From positions 1-5,131 of the forward strand of contig JAZNGX010000144.1 of the NCBI GenBank assembly GCA_045576675.1: 5,131 bases of DNA. Reading direction: 5' to 3'. This document shows positions 1 to 5,131 of the stretch, in pieces; the stretch's first letter is position 1, and each line of letters starts with the position of its first letter. The DNA is from JAZNGX01 sp045576675 (GTDB lineage: Bacteria > Bacillota > Clostridia > Monoglobales > Firm-18). A program made the position numbers and the translations under genes. The notes below the pieces were generated by a model that saw only the letters and a program-made list of their open reading frames with translations, was not told the origin of the DNA and made no database searches.

Positions 1-89
1 ATCGCAGCAATAACAGTATATGAATTTGAAGCGTTGGAATATAGCTTTCCTTTTATTGTTGTTTCATCAACTGATACAACACTTACCTT
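1..89 (-). other. Start of the shared C-terminal module in the hydrolase gene (cut by window)
   Basis: Residues 1267-1284 read IKGKLYSNASNSYTVIAA. They align without gaps to IDGKVYINVAGSYTMIAA at residues 324-341 of the upstream protein, with 11 of 18 positions identical. In the upstream protein 64 residues follow this point before the stop, so the hydrolase probably ends roughly that far beyond the left edge, at about 1350 residues in total. The length is an extrapolation. Confidence 0.7.
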
Positions 90-3000
90 ACCGGTATCCT
101 CGTCAATTGGTGTAAGTGTTACATTATCCAGCCATACAAAACCGTTGAATCCGTTATTCAGCGAAAGCTTAAACCTGAAATTATTATATCTGACTAGTTC
201 TGTAAAGTCAATAACAGTCTTATAATCCACCCAATTTTTAACCGGTACAACACTGAATTTTTCAACCTCGGTACCATCATTAGCATATATTATCAAATTA
301 ACGATGCCCGGATTTGATTTTTCAGATTTTATGCGAGCTGAAAGTATGTATTTTTTTGTATAATCCACATTCATTAGCGGCGTTGGTGCTAAGACATAAC
401 CACTTGATAACCTGATACTTTTTCCTCCTGAATATGATACATCATAGTCGTGAAACTGCGTTGTATTCTTGTTTGGCAAATGCCAGTCATTTGCCTCAAC
501 ATACGAATCAGGAATTACGTTCCCATCAAGTGCTGACATTTCAGCTTCAAAGGTTTTTACAAATTTGAAATTATCTATGAAAATATCTGATGTACTGTAT
601 GAACCAATTTCAAGCTTTACAAATTTGGTGTTTGCTTTAAATATATCAGGTGTCAGTGTAAAGCTTATTTGCCTCCAGTCTGTTTGTTCCATAATGTGAT
701 TAATAACCGGAACTGCGTTTTCAATCATAACCTCCTCATTCTCACCACCGTAACAACGCAACCGGATGTAAAACTTACCTTCACCTTTTACGTCAAATGA
801 AACAGTATAGCTGTTACCAGAGTCAATTTTGATAAACTCAGGTGTACGCACAAGCCCACCTCTCATAAGCTTTAATGAGCTATTTCCATCTGTGTGGTCA
901 GTAGAATATGAATAAGAATTATTTATACTTTCCCACAGATTTTCTTCGAAGCTGTTATCTGCTACAAGATTTTCTTTTATATTTCCTTGTGGTATACGAA
1001 TACGTCGCAGCTCCACATCATCTAACCATACATTACCTGAAAAACCTTTTGGTACATACAACCAGACATCAAACTTCTCACCAATATGTACGTCACCAAT
1101 GTCAACAACAGTTTTAAACTGTGCCCAATCGGTATCAGGCTTTAAAATCATTTCCTGAGTCCACGAGTTGCCGTTTGACCATATAACAAGGCTTACAGTG
1201 CCACAATTTGGATTATCTGTTTTAAGCCATGCACTAAGTATATATTTTTCGCCTTTTCCCACAACAAAATCGGGAGACGGTGACTCAACATAATTATCAC
1301 CAATATCATCGGTTGTCCCTATTATTTTTATACTTTGACTGCCGCTGTTAGCAACAGTATTGTCGTACATCTGATAGCTTGAATTTGGTAAATTCCAGGA
1401 TTCTTCCTCCATTGAACTGTCAGTAATAAGATTGTCCGCATATACAGAATTCACAGCCTCTGTCGTAAACTCAAGCCGTGCTACGGATTCTCCCTCAGCA
1501 GAAACATTTAGTATGATTGAATTCATAGAATCATTGTTGCATTCAGGAACACTGAATAAAAGAACGTTGCTTTTATCTGCACTTAGTGTTATATCAGAAT
1601 TAATCCACTTCCAGCCGTAAGGAAGCACAGGAGCTACAGTCATTTCTTTTCCTGAATAATCAGCATTCACCTCAATAACAGCATAACAAGTTTCTCCATT
1701 ACGGCAAGCCTTTGAATAGTCTACGAGTTTTAACTTTGTATCTATAATATTTTCCAAATCACCTATTATAAACATAGGCTCACGTGTAACTGTAAGCTGA
1801 ATTTCACCATTTTCACTGCTTGCTTTTAGCTTATTGCCATTCATATCATAAATTACAGGTGTGTCGTTGAACCGTAAACTGATATCTTCTCTTGCAGTAT
1901 TAGTCCACAACACGAACACATTGCTGTCATCAGCATTTTTAAGCTTATGTATTTGAACATTTCCGCTTACAAAATATTCCTCATACTGTGCATTACCAAG
2001 CAATGATATAGCACTGTCAAACGTTACATATGACAGCTTTGCACTGTTTGCTCCTTTATTGCTCCACGGAGAACGTATCATACCAAATTTATCTTCCGGA
2101 ATGTATTGTTGCTCCGCGAGCTGATATATAAACAAAACATCATTAAAGCCATATTTTGCCTGCATTTTTTTATTCAGCACATACAGGCGTATGTTGGATA
2201 TTGCATTTTCTCTGTCATGCATCGGTCCATACTGAGTATTTTCTTTTTCCTGTATGCCTACCTCGCTGTGAAATATTGGTCTGTCTGCATATTTGTAGTC
2301 AGACATAATACTTCTGAATTCATCAACTGCACCTTCAAACAAATTATTATCATCAGGCATAAGCGGATTTGTGTATGGATGCATACCAATTATATCGCAG
2401 TAATTAAGTGCACCTGTTTTGCAATAGGTTTCAAAACGCTCACGACCTTTTCCAGCAACAACACCAGCCATTCCTTCTGTCATAACTGCAGCATCAGGCA
2501 TTATTTCCTTTACCGCTTCATAAGCCGTCTTTATGACATTAACATAATGCTCATTAGAAACATGAGTAGAATTGCTTTGCCCTCCACTATACTCATTCCA
2601 CACCTCAAACACTACATCATCTGAAGTATATCCAACATCTTTCATATATTGCACTATAAATGTTACATAATTTTTCCAGCCTTCAAGCTGAGCAGTCGTT
2701 ACAGGCACCTGAGCAATAGTATCCATATCATAAAACGTATTGCCGAACCCCAAAAGCACAAGTGCTTTCATATTATTCTCTTTAATCGCTTTAGCTGTTC
2801 TGCGTATTCTTTCGGTATCAGCAAGCTTACCTTTGGTTGTTTCAATACTCTCCCATCGGTATTCATCTCTAATCCAACCGCAACCTGCCAGAGCCATCGT
2901 TTCAAAATAAAGCTCCGGCCCCGCATTGAAATAAGATAATCTGCCGCAGTGTGATACTGTACCAAAATCTGACGAAATGTTATCAGAATTGTCCTGCATT

Positions 3001-3854
3001 ATTATAGCAAAGCTTGTTTCCTTTTTCAGTACCACATCACCTGCTGTAATATCAAGCTTTAAGCTATACGCACCACAATCAGTTATAGGAAGTATTAGTT
3101 CATACTCTTTATCAGAATTTGCAGCAAGCTTATAGCTTACTGTACCTGAATATTTTGGTGAATTATAATCATCAGTAACTTTGTAATTTACACAGATAGA
3201 TTTTTCTTCATTTGTTCTATTCTGACTGGCAAGCAGAACTTTAGTTTCTTCTCCCTTGATAAATATATTTCCAAAACGTGAGAAAACAGGCTCTATTGCA
3301 AAATCAGCTTCCTTTAGTGTAACATCATCAACATATACCTTACCTGTAACGTTGCCTTCCAGATATAAATATACTTGCAGCTTATTTGTGTTTTCTGAAA
3401 AAGAGCTGCCGTTAAAAGTGTACGAAAGCTTTTTCCAATCGTGTGTGCCGCCTGTTGCACAAAGCGAACGCTGCTTAGGATTTGGAGTACCGTCTTTATA
3501 AAGCCAGTCTGTGGCGGCAGATGAAGCAATACCCAAAACGCCTAAAAAGAAACCATTATCAGAACTTAAATTCTCACTTTTAACCCAAGCAGAAAGCTCA
3601 TAGGTCTTACTGCGGTCAATGGAATCAGATAAATAATAAGCATGTTGCTCAGCCTTATTTCCTGATAGCACAAAGCTTTTTAAGCCTGAATGTACACAAT
3701 TTACCGATGTTCCTGAACCTGATGATATTGTTCCCTTCCATCCGGTTAAACCGCTTTCAAATCCTCCATTTGTTATTAAATTTGATGTTGCATATACGCA
3801 TACATTGAATAACAATGTTATAAATAATAAGGCAATTAATACCTTTTGTTTCAT
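1..3854 (-). CDS. Secreted multimodular clan GH-A glycoside hydrolase with four CBM4/9-like modules (3' end cut by window)
   Basis: The frame is open without a stop from ATG at 3854 to the window edge, giving 1284 complete codons. Visible domain order by residue: signal peptide 1-22; CBM4/9-like module about 25-182; Ig-like beta domain about 183-290; (beta/alpha)8 catalytic domain about 296-600; beta domain about 625-700; NEW3-like beta domain about 703-800 (LPYGWKW near 747); CBM4/9-like modules at about 808-950, 962-1100 and 1112-1250; then the start of a C-terminal module from about 1256. Clan GH-A enzymes are retaining glycosidases with two glutamates; here E421 in VFEVWNE fits the acid/base and E531 in PIFHSEVG the nucleophile. 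The protein should be exported and act outside the cell on a plant or host polysaccharide. The start is supported by the signal peptide and an AGGA site 9 bases upstream. No dockerin, SLH or LPXTG signal is visible, though the extreme C-terminus is missing. The closest family feel is GH39 or GH5; substrate and exact family are undetermined. Confidence 0.9.
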   Translation of the reverse strand, partial: MKQKVLIALLFITLLFNVCVYATSNLITNGGFESGLTGWKGTISSGSGTSVNCVHSGLKSFVLSGNKAEQHAYYLSDSIDRSKTYELSAWVKSENLSSDNGFFLGVLGIASSAATDWLYKDGTPNPKQRSLCATGGTHDWKKLSYTFNGSSFSENTNKLQVYLYLEGNVTGKVYVDDVTLKEADFAIEPVFSRFGNIFIKGEETKVLLASQNRTNEEKSICVNYKVTDDYNSPKYSGTVSYKLAANSDKEYELILPITDCGAYSLKLDITAGDVVLKKETSFAIIMQDNSDNISSDFGTVSHCGRLSYFNAGPELYFETMALAGCGWIRDEYRWESIETTKGKLADTERIRRTAKAIKENNMKALVLLGFGNTFYDMDTIAQVPVTTAQLEGWKNYVTFIVQYMKDVGYTSDDVVFEVWNEYSGGQSNSTHVSNEHYVNVIKTAYEAVKEIMPDAAVMTEGMAGVVAGKGRERFETYCKTGALNYCDIIGMHPYTNPLMPDDNNLFEGAVDEFRSIMSDYKYADRPIFHSEVGIQEKENTQYGPMHDRENAISNIRLYVLNKKMQAKYGFNDVLFIYQLAEQQYIPEDKFGMIRSPWSNKGANSAKLSYVTFDSAISLLGNAQYEEYFVSGNVQIHKLKNADDSNVFVLWTNTAREDISLRFNDTPVIYDMNGNKLKASSENGEIQLTVTREPMFIIGDLENIIDTKLKLVDYSKACRNGETCYAVIEVNADYSGKEMTVAPVLPYGWKWINSDITLSADKSNVLLFSVPECNNDSMNSIILNVSAEGESVARLEFTTEAVNSVYADNLITDSSMEEESWNLPNSSYQMYDNTVANSGSQSIKIIGTTDDIGDNYVESPSPDFVVGKGEKYILSAWLKTDNPNCGTVSLVIWSNGNSWTQEMILKPDTDWAQFKTVVDIGDVHIGEKFDVWLYVPKGFSGNVWLDDVELRRIRIPQGNIKENLVADNSFEENLWESINNSYSYSTDHTDGNSSLKLMRGGLVRTPEFIKIDSGNSYTVSFDVKGEGKFYIRLRCYGGENEEVMIENAVPVINHIMEQTDWRQISFTLTPDIFKANTKFVKLEIGSYSTSDIFIDNFKFVKTFEAEMSALDGNVIPDSYVEANDWHLPNKNTTQFHDYDVSYSGGKSIRLSSGYVLAPTPLMNVDYTKKYILSARIKSEKSNPGIVNLIIYANDGTEVEKFSVVPVKNWVDYKTVIDFTELVRYNNFRFKLSLNNGFNGFVWLDNVTLTPIDEDTGKVSVVSVDETTIKGKLYSNASNSYTVIAA
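105..521 (-). other. CBM4/9-like module 4 of the hydrolase (residues 1112-1250)
   Basis: It starts NVIPDSYVEANDWHLPN, has YILSARIKSEKSNPG in the middle and ends VWLDNVTL (W1241 to V1245). In the opening it resembles the second module of the upstream gene (GNIIPD versus GNVIPD), and in the middle it resembles module 2 of its own protein (YILSA shared). Confidence 0.8.
555..971 (-). other. Divergent CBM4/9-like module 3 of the hydrolase (residues 962-1100)
   Basis: It opens NLVADNSFEENLW and has YTVSFDVKGEG in place of the usual SAWVK strand. It closes DIFIDNFKF, so the usual W-[VL]-D-D-V ending is replaced by I-D-N (D1094, N1095). The fold is still recognisable, but the binding face may differ from that of copies 1, 2 and 4. 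Confidence 0.7.
1005..1433 (-). other. CBM4/9-like module 2 of the hydrolase (residues 808-950)
   Basis: It starts NLITDSSMEEESW, has YILSAWLKTDNP in the middle and ends VWLDDVEL (W943 to V947). It is the closest in layout to module 4: both open with a short acidic stretch and SW or DW before LPN, and both carry PSPDF or APTPL before the middle strand. This suggests the two derive from one duplication. Confidence 0.8.
1454..1979 (-). other. Beta domain plus NEW3-like domain after the catalytic barrel (about residues 626-800)
   Basis: Just after the barrel, NVFVLWTNTARE (W650) through EPMFIIGDL (G698) looks like the small beta-sandwich that packs beside many GH-A barrels. It is followed by a second beta domain with VAPVLPYGWKW (G747, W748) and a downstream run of alternating hydrophobic residues. 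That pattern resembles NEW3-type (NPCBM-associated) or other Ig-like spacer domains. Domain boundaries are estimates; the function is probably structural. Confidence 0.5.
2055..2969 (-). other. Clan GH-A (beta/alpha)8 catalytic domain (residues 296-600)
   Basis: Landmarks occur in the order and spacing of clan GH-A barrels: GWIRDEYRWESIE near R329 (strand 2), KALVLLGFGN (strand 3), VFEVWNE with N420-E421 at the end of strand 4 (acid/base), IIGMHPY with H492 and Y494 (strand 6), PIFHSEVG with E531 at the end of strand 7 (nucleophile), and VLFIYQL near Y577 (strand 8). The two glutamates are 110 residues apart. All expected catalytic residues are present, so an active retaining glycosidase is expected. 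The pattern is closest to GH39 and GH5 type enzymes by eye, but assignment to a family needs a profile search. Confidence 0.8.
3309..3782 (-). other. CBM4/9-like module 1 of the hydrolase (residues 25-182)
   Basis: It opens with NLITNGGFESGLTGW, has the mid-module YELSAWVKSE strand, and closes with KVYVDDVTL (V175-D176-D177-V178). This opening, middle and closing pattern is the hallmark of CBM4/9-type (galactose-binding-like fold) modules. It contains an insertion rich in small residues between the middle and the end, so it is somewhat longer than copies 2 to 4. The ligand cannot be told from sequence. Confidence 0.8.
3789..3854 (-). other. Signal peptide of the GH-A hydrolase
   Basis: The first 22 residues have a short basic start (MKQK), a hydrophobic core VLIALLFITLLF, and a small-residue end VYA. 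Cleavage is most likely after A22 by signal peptidase I, just before the first carbohydrate-binding-like module begins at NLITNGGFE. C19 is not in a lipobox context (no L-x-[GAS]-C followed by mature protein), so a lipoprotein is unlikely. Confidence 0.85.
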
Positions 3855-3863
3855 ATTAACACA

Positions 3864-3867
3864 TCCT
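3864..3867 (-). promoter_or_regulatory. Ribosome binding site of the hydrolase gene
   Basis: AGGA on the minus strand lies 9 bases upstream of the ATG at 3854, within TTAGGATGTGTTAAT. The match to the Shine-Dalgarno consensus is partial, but it is the only purine-rich site in the short gap and, together with the signal peptide, it settles the start. Confidence 0.6.
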
Positions 3868-3876
3868 AAGCCAAAA

Positions 3877-3901
3877 TTGCCGCCGCAAAATGCGGCGGCA
3901 A
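3877..3901 (-). terminator. GC-rich hairpin between the two genes, probable Rho-independent terminator or attenuator
   Basis: Two perfect 11-base arms (3877-3887 and 3891-3901) flank a 3-base loop. Read on the minus strand the stem is TTGCCGCCGCA, loop TTT, and the following bases are TTTTGG. The hairpin starts 10 bases after the TAA of the upstream gene. The stem is very stable for such AT-rich DNA, but the T tract after it is only four bases, so termination may be partial. Readthrough would allow lower expression of the hydrolase gene from an upstream promoter. Confidence 0.7.
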
Positions 3902-3911
3902 AATAATATAA

Positions 3912-5131
3912 TTATTCAGTTATAGTTGTTTGTGTGCTAAGTTTAATCGGTGAAATTGTATCCATTCCATCAAATACAAATACTTTAACTGTATCACCAA
4001 CTGTTTTAACGGCCTTTGTCATTGTAATATCAAAGGTGTTGTGACCGGGAAGCATATCTTTAGTTACAATAGCACAATCCTTCAACAATCCGTCACTGCC
4101 ATAAACAGCGGCAATCATAGTGTAACTGCCAGCAACATTAATATAAACCTTACCATCAATATCATATAACGAACCTGTTGTACCTGTGGCTGCAATTTCA
4201 ACCTCGCGTGCTGCAAGATTTGTATATGAGAAATCTGTTACGGGCTTCATTGTAACATCATCAACCCATAGGTATCCGCCGTCAAATCCGGGAAGTATGC
4301 GGAAACCGGGGCGAACTGTTCCGTTACCTTCTAAATCTTCTGCAAACTTGCTTATAAGTTCAGGTCCAACATAAGCCTTATATTTAGTCCATTCTGTTTC
4401 AGGCGTAATTCTTAATACTGTGTTTAAATTCATAAGATCTTTATCAAATACTATAAGATCGAACGGCTTATCAGTTTCAGTCTGTGATTTTGCCCAGAAA
4501 GTTACTTCATAAGTTGTATTTGCAGTAAATGCAGAAAACGCTGCCGCTGTAACAGGATATTCATTTTCACCTAACACAGAGCCTGTTCCAAGCTTCTGAC
4601 AAATATCGCCTGAATGACCGCCTGTATAATCATATGCTGAAAGCGATTTATTATACCACCAGCTGTTACCATCATCCTTTTTCATTCTCATCATCGGGTC
4701 AGGAATGATATTTCCTTCCAAATCAATATCAAGCGGTGATATTGTAACGTCATCAACATAAACAGTGTTACCATTTTGCACACAAATATATACTCTCATC
4801 TTAGTATATGTTGTTGCATCATCTGCGTCAAGCCAAACTAAACCTTTATACTGCTTCCATTCTGTTGTTGTTGATATCGTTTCAGTATTGGCATTAATAC
4901 GAGTATTAAGCCATGCTTTTGCAGTTGTTCCATCACCCGGCTGAACAGCAATTTGTACCTTTGCTCCATTTGTTGCACCTTTTAGCCATGCACTTACTTC
5001 ATAAACTGTTGAACGATTTACATCCATAAACTTTGTGTAAGTAGCTGCTTCACCGCCCGAACCTGTCATTTTAATACTATACGGAGCTGTATGATACTCT
5101 GTTGTATCCCATGCAGATCTTGTATTTGGAG
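3912..5131 (-). CDS. C-terminal part of a secreted protein with two CBM4/9-like modules (5' end cut by window)
   Basis: The reading frame is open from the right window edge to a TAA at 3914-3912, with 405 visible residues. A methionine at 5069 is internal: the frame continues upstream with typical module sequence (SAWDTTEYHTAPYSIKM), so the true start lies outside. Visible residues 1-130 are most of one CBM4/9-like jelly-roll, containing YEVSAWLKG and ending in VYVDDVTI (D126, D127). Residues 140-297 are a second one, starting GNIIPDPMM and ending in YLWVDDVTM (D290, D291). Residues about 309-405 form a C-terminal beta-rich module with SYTMIAAVYGSDG and the terminal motif VKVFVFDGMDTISPI, which also begins at the end of the neighbouring gene. 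Modules of this kind bind polysaccharide and are usually attached to a glycoside hydrolase, so an upstream catalytic domain is likely but not seen. It lies 57 bases upstream of the hydrolase gene in the same direction. Confidence 0.9.
   Translation of the reverse strand, partial: PNTRSAWDTTEYHTAPYSIKMTGSGGEAATYTKFMDVNRSTVYEVSAWLKGATNGAKVQIAVQPGDGTTAKAWLNTRINANTETISTTTEWKQYKGLVWLDADDATTYTKMRVYICVQNGNTVYVDDVTISPLDIDLEGNIIPDPMMRMKKDDGNSWWYNKSLSAYDYTGGHSGDICQKLGTGSVLGENEYPVTAAAFSAFTANTTYEVTFWAKSQTETDKPFDLIVFDKDLMNLNTVLRITPETEWTKYKAYVGPELISKFAEDLEGNGTVRPGFRILPGFDGGYLWVDDVTMKPVTDFSYTNLAAREVEIAATGTTGSLYDIDGKVYINVAGSYTMIAAVYGSDGLLKDCAIVTKDMLPGHNTFDITMTKAVKTVGDTVKVFVFDGMDTISPIKLSTQTTITE
3915..4205 (-). 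other. Shared C-terminal module, complete copy (residues 309-405 of the upstream protein)
   Basis: This is a beta-rich stretch with GKVYINVAGSYTMIAAVYG, a glycine-aspartate turn (GSDGLL), a strand ending DITMTKAV, and a terminal VKVFVFDGMDTISPI followed by a polar threonine-rich tail. Similar endings with a V-K-x-F-x-[WF]-D pattern and a final P-[IL] are, as I recall, common at the C-termini of large secreted proteins of Clostridia. Its role is not established to my knowledge; export, surface retention or stability are possibilities. Confidence 0.6.
4239..4712 (-). other. CBM4/9-like module B of the upstream protein (residues 140-297)
   Basis: It starts NIIPDPMMRMKKDDGNSWW, carries YEVTFWAKSQTETDKPF in the middle and ends YLWVDDVTM (W288 to V292). 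A long insertion (residues around 262-283, EDLEGNGTVRPGF and following) precedes the last strand, unlike the copies in the hydrolase. Confidence 0.75.
4740..5131 (-). other. CBM4/9-like module A of the upstream protein (N-terminal strand outside window)
   Basis: Visible residues 1-130 hold SAWDTTEYHTAPYSIKM, YEVSAWLKGAT and VYVDDVTI, the usual landmarks. The first strand with the N-L-[IL]-x-N-x-x-F-E opening lies beyond the right edge. Confidence 0.75.

Noticed and set aside
34..2939. Several plus-strand open frames of 60 to 170 codons, the longest at 2106-2624
   Set aside because: They lie antisense to a continuous minus-strand reading frame with clear domain motifs, have no convincing ribosome binding sites and translate to low-complexity, cysteine- and isoleucine-rich sequence without recognisable domains.
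2768..3529. Short minus-strand open frames at 2768-2965 and 3314-3529
   Set aside because: They are in a different frame from, and fully inside, the hydrolase gene, whose own frame is unbroken here and encodes recognisable barrel and binding-module sequence.
1..3854. A frameshift or pseudogene in the hydrolase gene
   Set aside because: Codon-by-codon reading from 3854 to the left edge shows no stop and no break in the domain pattern, and both catalytic glutamates are present.
3855..3911. A promoter for the hydrolase gene in the intergenic gap
   Set aside because: Apart from an AT-rich stretch before the hairpin, no paired -35 and -10 boxes with proper spacing fit between the hairpin and the ribosome binding site.
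3319..4265. A 14-base direct repeat (3319-3332 and 4252-4265)
   Set aside because: Both copies encode the closing VDDVT motif of the binding modules; the identity comes from protein conservation, not from a mobile element or recombination site.
5067..5069. ATG at 5069 as the start of the upstream gene
   Set aside because: The frame is open for 20 more codons to the window edge and those codons continue the binding-module pattern; there is no signal peptide after the ATG.

Overview
The window is almost entirely coding and everything real is on the minus strand. It holds two partial genes for large secreted carbohydrate-active proteins, separated by a 57-base gap. The DNA is AT-rich, with Clostridia-like codon use (many AAA, GAA, ATA and TTA codons). 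The domain style (Gram-positive signal peptide, several CBM4/9-like jelly-roll modules, a characteristic C-terminal beta module) points to an anaerobic gut or rumen Firmicute of the class Clostridia. This is inferred from composition and architecture; no marker gene is present to fix the taxon.

Layout in transcription order (right to left). From 5131 to 3912 lies the 3' part of gene A; its start is outside the window. The visible 405 residues are two carbohydrate-binding-like modules followed by a C-terminal module of about 100 residues. From 3911 to 3855 is the intergenic gap, with a perfect 11-bp GC-rich inverted repeat (probable terminator or attenuator) and the ribosome binding site of the next gene. 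From 3854 to 1 lies gene B, which begins with a signal peptide and runs off the left edge after 1284 codons with no internal stop. Its domain order is: signal peptide, CBM4/9-like module, Ig-like beta domain, clan GH-A (beta/alpha)8 glycoside hydrolase with both catalytic glutamates, C-terminal beta domain, NEW3-like domain, three more CBM4/9-like modules, and the start of the same C-terminal module that ends gene A. By analogy with gene A only about 64 residues of gene B are missing.

The two proteins look like members of one set of extracellular polysaccharide-degrading enzymes, sharing binding modules and a C-terminal module. Gene B supplies a retaining glycosidase; gene A's catalytic part, if it has one, lies beyond position 5131. 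The substrate cannot be named from the sequence. No RNA gene, mobile element, CRISPR array or plus-strand gene is supported. I found no evidence for a radically new system. The least explained elements are the shared C-terminal module and the exact family of the GH-A catalytic domain.
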